DNA of 64,000 nt from Pyrrhosoma nymphula. Its lineage: Eukaryota > Arthropoda > Insecta > Odonata > Coenagrionidae. The translations under genes were made by a program, and so were the position numbers. The notes beneath the pieces are model-generated. The model saw only the letters and a list, made by a program, of their open reading frames with translations, did not search any database and was not told the origin of the DNA. The stretch is taken from NCBI GenBank assembly GCA_963573305.1, contig OY754327.1, positions 181,668,386 to 181,732,385 of the forward strand, read 5' to 3'. Positions 9,802-21,200 of this stretch are shown piece after piece. Every line of letters starts with the position of its first letter. Position 1 is the stretch's first letter.

Positions 9802-11565
9802 ACTTTATTTTGAACACTTATTTTACATTGTTTTAATATTGTATCAAAGTCCATCCAACGAATCGTCATCACTACTTGAGTCCGTTGATTCCTGCTTATT
9901 TCTTCCAAAACCAATAATCCCTTCAATTCTTCTGGCATTTTCTTACTTCTCCTTTGCTTTGGGAGATTGCTAAAGTGAATAAATGGATCTGACGTTCACA
10001 AAAGCCTTTTGAATTGATCCTCATTTGCGGCCACTCTGGAGTACTTCATAGTAAACCTCTCTCGAAATTTCCGAACGTCCTTATTTCTAGCCTCCATTAT
10101 CCTCCAAAAAAGCCATTTTGGAATTTTGTCCAGCTTTTTTTCGATTTCAGCCTACTGTGCGGCTGGGTCAAAGAGTGGGTCGTCTGGCAGCCACAGTCGG
10201 CCTGCCGCACAGTGGTCGGAAAGGCCGATTTGGCTGGACAAAATATCTCAAGTGGATTGTACTGCTTGCAAGTGAACCAAACTTTCACAGAATATATGAA
10301 TGACTCCTTGCAACATTTTACCATATGTTTTCAGACAATTCTATCATTTCCGGGAGGGGTAGGGATAGGGGCGGGGAGTCGCGCTCGGAAATTAATTCTC
10401 TCTCCTAAAATCTAGCTGATATGGGAAAGGATTGATTTGTCTGGGATAATACTATTTTTTTTAAATACATGTATTTCATATTGCTTATATATAATCACCT
10501 CCAGCTTTAATAGCAGTCGGTGCCAGCTAGAGTTAGCCAGACATAGTTTGCGTATTCCTCAGTATAGTATGATAGGTGTCAGTACAGTATGTTTTAGTAT
10601 GTTAGGTGTTTATTCAATTTCACGAGTAATAATTATAAAAACCAGCCATTAACATCAGGAAATTAATGCATCATAAAATTCGAACATATACAACAAATAG
10701 ATTAAAAATTAAATGATATTTTTGTATATTGCTTCAAGTTGGTCAAATTTTCAGATTAAAAGAAAATACACATTGAGACCAGACCTTTGCTGAAATGGTG
10801 GCTTTCCAGCGCTTAATTATTCCGACATGTCACTATTATCTGATATGATTAGTGAGTCTGACTCTACTGACACGGGAAGCCTGTAATACGTCAGGAGTTA
10901 AAGCGGTTGATTTTTTCTGGAGCTTCCTTCGCGAGGTGACTGTAGGATCTGACGAAACCAAGAGTATATTCAGCTAATCTTCATTTATCACCTGTAGCGA
11001 CATTTTCCTTGTGTTATTTTCCCTGTATTTTCTACAGTCCTTGTTTCTAGATTCCTGAGGTTCCTCTGATAAAATCCCAATGGACAAAGGGGCGGATGCA
11101 ATAATGGACGCTCCATGAAACAGAATTTTGTGAATAGAGGCGGGCATGTAATACCAACCGTATAACTTTACACATTTCCTAGCAGTTTTAAGAGTGCATT
11201 TTTTAAAGGCTTCCACATCGATTGCACGCTTGGATGCAATTCCAGATAAAATCACTGAAAACCGTTTTATCAAATTCTCATCTGTTCCTGTGATGGAAGA
11301 CGATGAAGCAGGGTTCGCAAATAATCGTCGGGCAGTATTTCCATCGTCAGTTGTGCCTTTGGCCTTACTTTGGAGTGTCCACAACTACTATCCGTTGCAA
11401 AATTCCGTCACCCGAGTTTGAAGACTAATATCTCACAGACCTGTAGAGAGTAGGCCTGTTTCTATCCTGAATCTGTTGATAATAGATTTTTTCCTAACTT
11501 CTACAAGTCTCTTCTCTTCAGAAGTTTTTGCTTCCCATTTTCTTATATCGAGTCTATATGATACG
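9802..11565. other. Non-coding stretch, nothing recognised
   Basis: Open frames of up to about 135 codons occur on both strands here, but none carries a recognisable motif, a plausible splice context or family resemblance. I see no RNA gene or clear repeat. Confidence 0.45.
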
Positions 11566-11569
11566 TGCA

Positions 11570-12900
11570 ATATGTATTCAAAGCTCCGTATCCAAGCGTG
11601 TAGAGTTGAGAGTCTTGGAGAGGGGCTTGGTGGATTTGAAAAAACCGGACAAGTTGGCAGGCCGCCTATAGGTGATTGAGGGAGGCCTAGAGAAAATTTT
11701 GGCGGTGGAAACGTGGTTTTTAAGGATGGAATAGAGGTCTTCCAAGATGGAATTAAGGGACTGACACCTGGGAAATAGGTGGTACAAATGGAGAGGATGT
11801 GGGAGTCTTTGGTGGGAGCAGGTTTGGTGGAGCCGGAATTTTTCTGAATTTTTTTGTGAAGAAGTGATTCTGAGTAACCGCGCTTAAGACGGGAGTGGTG
11901 AAGGCTTGTGAGGAATTTGTCGAGGGAATCTGGGTTGCTAGAAATACGATGGCCACGGATAGAAGGGAGTAGGGGAGGGAGCGTTTGATATGGTAGGGGT
12001 CGCAGCTGCTGTAGTGAAGGTATTGCTGCTTATTAGTAGGTTTGACGTAAACGGAGGTGTGGGATTTTGAGCCTGATAAGGAAACATTAACGTCCAAGAA
12101 GGTTATTTGAGAGTTGGAAATCGTGGAGTTGAAGGAGACGGAGGAGAGGTGGTATTGACGGCGGAAATGAACGTATTTAGGGAATCAGTACCATGAGGAC
12201 AGAGGTGAAAAATGTCACCTATGTAGCGGAGCCACAAAAGGGGTTTTTATGGATATTTGGACAGAAAAGATTGTTCTAGATGGCCAAGGTAGGGGTTAGC
12301 ATAGGAGGGACTAAACCTACTCCCCACAACAATTGCACAACCTTTGGTTTGTAAAAAGAATTTTTTATTGAAGGAGAAAGAATTGTGGGTGAGGATGATA
12401 TTCGTGAGCTCTACAAGAAAATCAGTGCTAGGGATATGCGGGTTGGGACGTTTGGAGAGGAAAAACCTGAGTGAAGACAGACTTTCAGCATGAGGAATAC
12501 TAGTGTAGAGGGAGGTGACATCTATCGTAGCCATAGTGATTTGGGTGTCCGGAGGGAGGGAGGTTGAATGAAGGAGTTTTAAGAAATGGTAGGAATCTTT
12601 TACAAAGGACGGTAAGGCGTGTACCAGTGGTTGGAGGTGGAAATCGACAAATGCCGATATTCTCTGTTGGGGAATTGCGGGAAGAAACAATAGGTCGGCC
12701 AGGATGGGTGAGTTTGTGAATGTTGGGGAAGATATAAAAGTACGGAGTACGGGAGAAAGGAGGGGAGAGGAAGGAGATATCGACGGTGGATAAATCCTCT
12801 GATGGGCCTTTTTCTTGGAGGAAGCAAATTACTTCTTCTTGAAAAGTGGGGTTGGGATCATTGGGGACTACGGCGTAGGAGGAGGTATCGGAAAGCTGTC
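11570..12900 (-). pseudogene. Penelope-like element reverse transcriptase remnant
   Basis: Read on the minus strand from 12,900 downward, this matches Penelope-like retroelement RTs. Visible in order are Q-L-S-D-T-S-S-Y-A-V-V-P-N-D-P-N-P-T-F-Q-E-E-V, F-P-N-I-H-K-L-T-H-P-G-R-P-I-V, F-V-D-F-H-L-Q-P-L-V, T-I-D-V-T-S-L-Y-T-S-I-P-H, F-S-F-N-K-K-F-F-L-Q-T-K-G, S-P-S-Y-A-N, L-W-L-R-Y-I-G-D-I-F-H-L, L-D-V-N-V-S-L-S, L-H-Y-S-S-C-D-P-Y-H-I-K-R-S-L-P-Y and Y-R-R-P-A-N-L. The copy is dead. There is a frameshift near 12,650, an in-frame TAA at 12,247-12,249, further shifts below 12,060, and the catalytic YIDD box reads YIGD (12,214-12,225). No GIY-YIG endonuclease was found beyond about 11,580, so the 3' end appears truncated. 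The N-terminus stops near the SINE at 12.9 kb. Confidence 0.85.
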
Positions 12901-12909
12901 TGTTAGCGG

Positions 12910-13045
12910 CCTAATACCTTAATTCCAAGGCTTACTAAAAATCAAGTCTTGCGGCGAGATTCGAACCCGCGACTTTGGGGTTGCCAGGCCGCAGTATCCA
13001 ACCTGGTACTGCGAACGGCTATGAAGAATGCCGAGATACTTTTGA
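12910..13045 (-). mobile_element. tRNA-derived SINE head
   Basis: On the minus strand a B box with a well-paired T arm (GCGGGTTCGAATCTCGC, ending near 12,954) and an A-box-like stretch about 45 nt upstream (plus-strand coordinates 13,002-13,021) form a pol III promoter. The cloverleaf is not complete enough for a functional tRNA. It abuts the Penelope-like remnant. Confidence 0.6.
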
Positions 13046-13119
13046 AAATAGAAGTACCTACTTACTTGTAAAGAAGGGAAGGAAGGGTGGGAAAGGGACC
13101 AAGGTTTGCGGTTATTCAT

Positions 13120-16100
13120 CCTTCAGATGAGGATCCATCACATCCTGTTGCTGCGTGCAGAATTGTATTCCTTGGGTCGACATGAAATGCCCACTCGACA
13201 ACCCACAATCGGGCACAATGACTAACGGAAAGAGGTCACAAATCAAAGGAGTGGATGACAAAATATAGGCATGAAGGGGAATTCGTTGAACTGACCCGAT
13301 TCAATCATACCCGAACCTAACCGACTCAACCCGATCCGAACCAAACCGGCTTGATGCAACCCCTTCCGAATCGAACCGAACCTTCTGACCAAATGAGATC
13401 CTTTGCTGACAATGAGAAGTGATTCTTCCTATTGAGGAATTGGCTTACATTGCTGGGGTTTGAAGAGTCCCTACCGTCCCTGCCTGATTCGAGTAATCGA
13501 GAGGAACTTGCTGCGGCTATGGAATTCAAGTGATTTTGAAATTTTACTGAAGAAGTGTGGAGGTAAATGGCTACTTCGTGAAAACAATTTAACATTTATT
13601 TTTTTCACGAAATTAAATATTTTATTTCGTAAAAAAATATGTTGGTTTATTCGGGATGAAACAAAATGGGTATCTAGTAGTTACTGTGGGGAGTAACAGA
13701 TTCCCATTCCGTGGGCTCGGGTTCAGATCTTTGAAGTGGCGGAGCTTTCTCGATGTGATTCCCGAAGCATTACCACTCCGATATCTACGACAAAAATGAT
13801 TCGGATGACACCACCAAATAAGTAATTGCATCACTAAATATTTTAAGAAATGTATCACCATTTAGTCAGTAGTGATGCCTCGAATTTCAATTAGAAACAT
13901 TAACGTGTAAATATCATTCATATCGTTGTGTAGTATCTTGTAAACCAGGGATAACTTTTTGATGGGGAGTGTCATTAAAAATCCATTATCTAAACACAAA
14001 ATATTATTTGAAAGAATTGGCATCGCTAGGAAGTTATGGGCTCTTGCAATCGTGCTTTCGTTCCTGGTGTAATCATAACAATATCTAAAGCGCATATATC
14101 GTCACAGTTTATTTCCCCATTCAACTGGATGGATGAAACACTAGCATTTCTTCATCCTCTGTTATGTCAACCGGATTTGTTATGTAACCAATGTCCGAGG
14201 ATTATCGCGATGAAATTCATAATATTGCCAGCTAGTGTTAAAAGTAGCAGTATAAAAGCATTGAATATTTCGATTGTGCTCGCGTCGAAAGTCATGTTTT
14301 TTTAAATTGTCGCCTCGCTGCCTCGTTGATGTAAGCTATACCCAATGAAAACAATTTGTCGCGGCAAGTTATTTTCCATGCTATTGGGGCGGAAAAATAA
14401 ATAACTTTCTATGATAAGTGATATTTACGACTTGGAGTCATTGATTTCCAAATAATGACATTTTTTCATGTAAACGGTATGAGTTCAAAATGGGATTTTA
14501 CTCAGACGTTACAAGGCTAAGGAATTTAGATAAAGTTATAAAATTATTAATTTTAAAAGTTTAAATTATTTAATAAAATGAAAATTTTATTTAAAGAGTG
14601 AAATTGAGTCGTAATTTTGTTGTTCTTTTACTGATTCACTTACCGCAGTTTTGTATGACTTGCGCGACAAACCCTCCGGTGAAACCGCTGTCACGTTATT
14701 TATTAAATTAGCCTACGTAAACGAGATGACACGCAAAGTAGTGTAATACACCTCAAAAGGATTCATTTAGATCGTTTAATGCCGCTTAATCGTTGAAATG
14801 GTCTCCGGTAGTCGTTTAAGTATTGATGGAGTTAATTTGCTCTATGTATTCTCCCAGTCAATATGCCCTTCCTAACGCTTGGGTGTAGTGGTTGTCCCTC
14901 GAAGTACTTCTTTAACTCCATGGCGCAAAATGCATTAGTAATATGGGAGTGAAATATTCGGAAATCTGCCTTCTTTTTAGAGGATTTTGTACCCGATTCT
15001 GTATCTAGTAGGAAGACGCCATGAATTAAGTGCGAATAATTTGAAGTTGTTAATGTACCGGGCAATCAAAAGTAGTCCATCTTAAACGTTACAAAAAATA
15101 ATCAATTAAATGCTTTTGCTCTTGCTTTATATTTCGATTTGTGTTTATATTATTACTCTTCTCAATTTTGACAGAAAGAAGAGCAAACCATTCGTGTTTT
15201 ATTAAATTTACCTTATTCTATATATCCAATAAACTGTCTCTTCAGCAAAAAATCAACTATGGCTTGGAACTGATGACTTTACTTCCCTCTCTATCTCATT
15301 TGGACTTATGAAGGAGCACTGGCTGAGATCACAGCCTTAAATCCCACTGTACTGTTTGGAATTTTTCAAGCTCTAGCATGAAAATATAAGAAAACTCAGT
15401 TTCGTAGCTAGTTTGGTCCTAAGAAAACGCTTCTACGAGTCAACTGGCCAATCGAAAAGAATGTTTTAATGAAGCTGCGTTCTCCACGAGGCGTACAAAT
15501 TTCCTTCTTTTTCCTCTACTTCCTCATCTGAGAATCGCACCAAGCTTCTTGGAAAGGGAAGACATTGAGTTCACCGCAGCTACAATCCGGCACCCTCAGC
15601 AGCGTCGCATTTCGATGGAGGGAATTTGGGATTGATAGGTTGCCTATCTGCTTGTTCGTTGTTGCTGCAATGCACCTAATGCGGGAGAAAAAAAAGAACG
15701 TTGTTGGTGAAGATGTGAATTTTTGGCCCAAATCAGCTTCCTAGAGGAGACGCCATGCTTTATGTATGAAAAGCCTACATTTATTTAGTTAATGGGCGGA
15801 ACTAAGTCCATCGTGAATGTAGCCAGAGGCATTTAAATTTCCTTTTCTTTTCGTTTGGATAATTGATAATTGAAAAAGAAACGTTGCACACAATTGACGA
15901 AAAGTGCTGTACGTGAGAGCTGTGATGCCAGAACAAAGTTTGTCTCCCATTCATTCATTAATCGCGAGAAACGGACGAGAGTGAAGAAGTAGAACCGTGG
16001 GAAATGATTATGGAGGAATGCACCCGACTCATCCGCCATTAATGACAGGTGGACAGAGGGAGGAATTAGGCTTGGGGGGAGTGGATCGGAGGATATCCGG

Positions 16101-17340
16101 CGTCGCCATTAGCATCAGCGTCCCATAAAACGGACGATGTTCTCCTATGATTCCACTTAGGCACCGGAATAGGTATCTGTCACAGAAATCTTCCGTCAAA
16201 ATCCTTAATGCGAACCCGAAACTTCAGCGTAATAATAAATTGCTCATGCAATATCAACTGCCATGCTCTTCATAGCAATATTACCAGCCGCTGCTAGTAG
16301 CGGCTAGGAGTATAATATAGCTACTTGTGGCGGCTAAGCTATAAGCCGTAGTTTTTCTCCTGCAGTTTAGTAAGCATACGCATAGGCCCTGCATATTTTT
16401 TCCTGAAAGAGAATGTTTGGTCTTCTTCAAATTCCCCCGTGACCTACCCCTGAAATGGAGACTATTCAGAGAAACTACTCTTACTACTAGAGTCTTACTT
16501 ACGACAGTAGCTGAGGAAGATTATTTATATCAATATAGCACCAGGAAAGCCACATCAACGTTGTATGACAGGGGTGAATTTTTTCCAAACATATACTCTA
16601 TTAATTTAATGCTATAAACATTTTTGGAACTCTCTTTCCGCTGCCGTTTGATAATTAATTAAATGCTAGAAAATAAATATCAGGATTTGGAAAATTAAAA
16701 ATAAAACATGCAAGGCAGTTAACAAGCATGCAAGTTAGTAGTGGTTAGCTCATGGGAAAAATTTCTTAAATCGACTCAACTAACCAGGCCACCATCTGAA
16801 CAATCAATTTATCCAGTATTAATTATAGTCATTGCGATTTCCAATTGCTCGCGAAAAAATGTCAATGTAAACATATCCTCCGTACGGCAGTCTAATCCCT
16901 AATACTTTGCTGGTGATCTAATCAACCTCAGCCTGATGTGGCTCGCATAATGCTTTTGGCGTCTCCGTAAGAAATATTAACTTAGAAACTTATTCAAAAG
17001 GATTAGTCCATAATTTAACCTACTGTCTGTAATGCCTGTGGACATTTGCTCTTGGCCTACCGAGAACTATTCAAAAGGGTCGACTTCGCGAATTACCACC
17101 ATCAGCTGAATCGGCTGGACAATTCTTTTGCCCTTTAGCGAGGGGTTGTGAAGTCGAAAAGATGAATTTGCGAAGCGAAAGGCAAAACTTACCTCATCTG
17201 CACCTTCACTTACATCACTTCCTTTCGTGAGTTTGCAGCAGAATGGAAATGATTTCAAATGTCATGATCAACTCGCGCACCGGGCTGCGTCCAAGGGAAA
17301 CAGACCGAATGAACGCGTCTCGACTACCTGATTTGTGTGA
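13120..17340. other. Non-coding stretch, largely featureless
   Basis: No supported gene. At about 13,290-13,385 there is a degenerate CCGAAC/CCGAACC-type minisatellite on the plus strand (repeated CGAACC, CGATCC and CGAACCAAACC words). It is too irregular to be a telomeric tract. The rest is AT-rich with short spurious frames. It lies upstream of the candidate promoter at 17.8 kb and may hold its distal regulation. Confidence 0.45.
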
Positions 17341-17960
17341 GTGGGGGGGGGGAAGGGTTGGAGGGAAAAGGGGGGGAGTGTGGTAGAAAAGGGGCAATAG
17401 CATCTCCATCCTTTCCCTTCACCCCCGCAACGTCTCTCCCCCCACCCCCCTTTCCACCCCGACCACCTTTTTACACAAGGGACCCCCGTCTCTTGTTCTC
17501 TCACGGGGTGTGGCACCAACCGATCACGAATTTCTCGAGGAGTCCGGCGCTGGAGGAGGTCGGTCCATGCCCGCTCTCCTCTCTCAACCGCACGCGCGTG
17601 CACGCATAACGGGGCCTCATCCTCCTCGACAGTCCGACGAAAATCATTCCGCGTTGCGTTTTCCTCGTCCTCCTAGGCGAGGAGCGAAAGGAAAGCTTTC
17701 TTTCGGTTCGTTGCGGCTGCTGTGCTGTTGTCCGGGGCGGCTCGGTCGTCGGCAGGTTGCTTGTTTCCTTTTCCGGCCTCGCCTCTCCGGCAGGGCGCTG
17801 CGATCGCGTGTTGTGGTTTTCCGACGACCGGAGTCAGTTGAACTCGAACAGCTGCCGTGAGAGCCTCGTTCGTGCGGCGGCGGCGTAGTACACGTAGTAC
17901 CGTCCCCTCTCTCGCTCTGTATCTCGCTTAGCTATCCAGTGGCGTGCTCGCGAGAAACTC
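17340..17960 (+). promoter_or_regulatory. CpG-rich promoter region of the signal-peptide gene
   Basis: A GC-rich block with G and C homopolymer runs (17,342-17,352; 17,439-17,450) and many CG dinucleotides precedes the candidate first exon. Overlapping open frames exist on both strands but look like composition effects: they have no motifs and no splice context. The block ends where the leader of the candidate gene begins. I saw no convincing TATA box. Confidence 0.5.
17834..17839 (+). promoter_or_regulatory. Candidate initiator (TCAGTT)
   Basis: TCAGTT matches the arthropod initiator consensus TCAKTY and would place the start of transcription at A17836, about 340 nt before the proposed start codon. 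No strong downstream promoter element is seen at +28 to +33. A second TCAGT lies near 18,030. Mapping of RNA 5' ends would decide between them. Confidence 0.35.
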
Positions 17961-18132
17961 CCGTCAACTTCTCTATCTCTCTTCTGCTGTGGATATACTA
18001 CTTCAATTGTGGTGAGCGTGTGTGACTAGTGTCAGTGCTTGCGTGTTTTCTTGGACGTTTCCAAACCGTCGTCAGGGGACAAAACTCGAGCTCCTTCGAC
18101 CTATCTTTCCGCGTGTGTTTTGTTTGCTTCGA

Positions 18133-18162
18133 ATGGGCCATTCGGATTACGACTGCAAATGA
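18133..18162 (+). other. Upstream open reading frame, 9 codons
   Basis: This is the first ATG in the proposed leader and encodes M-G-H-S-D-Y-D-C-K before a TGA at 18,160-18,162. Its stop overlaps the next ATG (18,159), which opens a second out-of-frame reading that runs across the main start codon to about 18,224. Only these two upstream ATGs occur between 17,836 and 18,176, so leaky scanning or translational control is plausible. Confidence 0.35.
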
Positions 18163-18175
18163 TATTCTCGGAGAA

Positions 18176-18266
18176 ATGGTCTACGCGAAGGCGTCCACAA
18201 TCGGTCTCCTGTGGGCCCTGCTAGCCCTCACAGGAGCAATACCAGCAGCAATAAACGAGACACAGG
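18176..18266 (+). CDS. First coding exon of a secreted or membrane protein (signal peptide)
   Basis: The exon encodes 30 residues plus one base: M-V-Y-A-K-A-S-T, then the hydrophobic core I-G-L-L-W-A-L-L-A-L-T-G-A-I-P-A-A, then I-N-E-T-Q. This is a textbook signal peptide with a probable cleavage after one of the small residues near position 22-25 and an N-glycosylation sequon (N-E-T) just after it. The start is chosen because the context GAGAAATGG has G at -3 and at +4 and because an upstream in-frame start is lacking. It closes at CACAGG followed by GTGAGT, a strong donor in phase 1, common after signal-peptide exons of receptors and adhesion proteins. The frame would read only about 20 codons into the intron. 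I do not recognise the gene. No second exon was found in the following 45 kb. Confidence 0.55.
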
Positions 18267-21200
18267 GTGAGTGTTTGATATTTTCCTCGCAACAAACAAC
18301 CGTGTCCAAGGAGACGTGGTTTGTCTAGCGTTGCTGTTTACTTATGCCGTTTGAACGGGACCCAAGGTGGAGCGAATGTTTTTAACGGCTTAATAATGTC
18401 GAGCACTCTTTGTCTCGGCTATGAGAATGAAATAAACTTAACATAGCGGCGTAATGTCATCTGGTTTGAGATAACGGTTCCCGCGAAACCGTTGTGTAGA
18501 GAGGTATAACTTGTAGGTACACTCGCTACGTAATCGTGCCTTGAACTATTATGTCGTGTCGATGGGAGTGTCACTTGAGGGTTTTGCTTTTTACAAGCCA
18601 CAACAAGGTGGCTAACAGTTTATTGGGGTGTTATGACTTCCGCATTCTTTCGCCAGTGGCCTGTCCTCTCCCGTACCTTGACTACGAAATTCTAATAACG
18701 GTAGCGATTCCGCGTCGTAGCTTCTCGAATCTTACTCAGTTCACTGTAAAACGGTAATCCTGTATTTCACGTATATTTTAATTTTATTAAATCGAAATGA
18801 TTGACAGGAAGCTGTGCCTGGTGCTGGCAAAAAATCGCCAACCCTTTCAGCAAAGAGCTGGCTATCCGAAATCAAGTTGAAAGGGTTGGATTTTCTTGTA
18901 GAAAATGTCGGTATGAACTTAGTTAAGAAAATTACGTGCAGAATGAAGCATATTTATTAATTATAGAGATCGCGTTTTCTCGTTGAAGGGTTGAGGAAAT
19001 TATTTATCGCTCTGCGGTAATTTTTCGGTTGACAGTACCCAATTTAATCTCATATATTCCTTGGAAACCTACCGAGCTAGAATCTTTACTAACACGAATT
19101 TCCCTAGGAAAATGACAACCTAATATTTTCAAAGTACCCTTTCCTGATGTTGCGAATACTTAGCTATCCTAGTAAAAAGTGTTGACGACTTTTCCTCGGA
19201 ACTGAGGCAGTTCGTTTATTCAGCGTGGAATTCTTACAACTTTAGTTGAAAATTCATTTCGTTGTTCGAGGAGAGATAGCGAAATGAGATGTGGAAGTTG
19301 TACTATTTATTCACCTCTAATTGTAAGTGGGTGACCATGCAAAATAAATGCGTAAACCGTAATTGCATTCCGCTATGTCACTGTGACTGCAACTGGTGGT
19401 TGCCAATGTTTGGTGAACATATTCATCACTTCATTATGTGACCATGACGTGCGTGGTCGGGATGAATGGATGAAAAACTGTGTTTGATCATGATACTACA
19501 AGATTTTTCGTGGTGAAACAACAGTTTTCAAAGCGCGAGGTTACGGCACTAAGTTTTTAAAGAACTATAGTACTCAGTTGCCGAATGGCAAAAAAAATAT
19601 TTGCGTTCTAACTCATCGTACGCATGTACACGTTTATAGATTGAAGCACAATTGATGACAACGTTTCAGAAGAGTTGGTTAGATAAACGGTTGTCAATGC
19701 ATACCATACATTTAGTTAGGAGGGAAAATCAGATCATCTCTATAAGTATTTCCATTGGCACTTCTTTTTGACATGGCAAATTTTGAAATGGAAAATTTTC
19801 AGGAACGATTATTTATCCTTTTTTCTTTCAATCTGTTCTCTCATTTCGTTTCTTTCTGCAAAGGAATCAGCTGAACGAGCTGGGCTTTAGAATCGCATTC
19901 TTTCCCTTTTTTATTGCCGAGCATGTCTTGCCGAGGCCATGGGCGCGAGTTTTCGAAATTATGTCATTGGAATGTTGATTCAACCTGGCGCTTTTTCTCA
20001 GTCCCAACAAACGAGTGTTACTTTGCCCTGGCATGCATGCAGAAGTATGATTCTCAAGGGGTTGCTAATGAATATTGAATGTCGACTAGCTATTTAGGGA
20101 GGGAAATTAAGATGTTTTCCTAGAATGTTATGGTAGTTTTCAATGTACCGTCTATTATATTTAAAGGCTTAAAGAAGTAATTTTCCATAAGTTGAGTATG
20201 TGACGGTAATCATGTGATGATTTAGGATACCTCTTAAGGAGTTGAAAAAAAAGTTGAAATAGTTCTGAAAATAACCGATAACCAAATTATAATCGATACT
20301 TGAGCTTATTTTTTCAGAGGTCCTGTAGTTGCTGGCTTATTTGTTTCGTCCTGCTTGGAGGTAACCTTGTGGTCATGCCAATAATTAGGCTGTTTTGCTG
20401 TGTTTAGTATCAGTAATACCGTCTATATTTTTTGTGAGTAGGTCACGACGGAATGTGTCGTTAAGTTGGTAAGTTTTACAACCACTGTCATTAAATGGCT
20501 TGTCAGCAAAAAAATTCGGACGTGCGGATACGGTGGAGGTGGGCCAAGAGGAAGGCAACTTTCGAGAATTAGATTTTTCCCGGCCATTTGTTTTATGATT
20601 TCAGCCTTGTAAGATCGTCTCGATGCGTTCCAGGGGTGCTTCCCTCCGTAGTAGGTGGTACACCCGATGCTGTTTCAAATTTAAGGCGACGTCTCGGCGG
20701 CATTCTATGGAAGACTGCGTGAACCTTCCTTACACAACCGGGAAACCTGAGACCCTGTTCCCCAAAGAATCACACATGCCGTTGTAGGTGCCTCTCCCCC
20801 CCCCCCCCCCCCCCTCCCCGCCCGGCATCCATCCATAGAACCGCTTCAGGGTTGCCAGTCCGTCATGGAAGACGTTCGCAGAAGTAACCGCGTAGGTTGG
20901 AGTGAAGTGTTGCGCTAAATTCTTTCAGAGTTTAACGGCCGTTTTTTCCGCTCATGATTACGGCAGACCGTTTTTTCTCTCTCCCTTCGACGCTCTCTAT
21001 TACGGGTGGTGCCTAAATTGTAATTACTGGTTTCTGTCACGATGTGATCGCCCCCTCTTCCCCTTGCGATTTTTACCGCTTCAGATTTCGGTATCCACTC
21101 CTCCGGCCCTCATTAAATTTGTTGCCTTCGTCTACAAAATGTTGCTTCTGAGGAAATTCTGTTTAATCCTGCATGCGTATCTAGCTTTCGTTTTCATGGA

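Noticed and set aside
13290..13385. Telomere-like (AACCT)n tract
   Set aside because: The words are irregular CGAACC/CGATCC variants and never form clean AACCT units.
17337..17860. Several overlapping open frames of 90-116 codons on both strands
   Set aside because: They reflect the CpG-rich promoter block. The residues follow composition (P, R, S, G), and no splice context supports coding.
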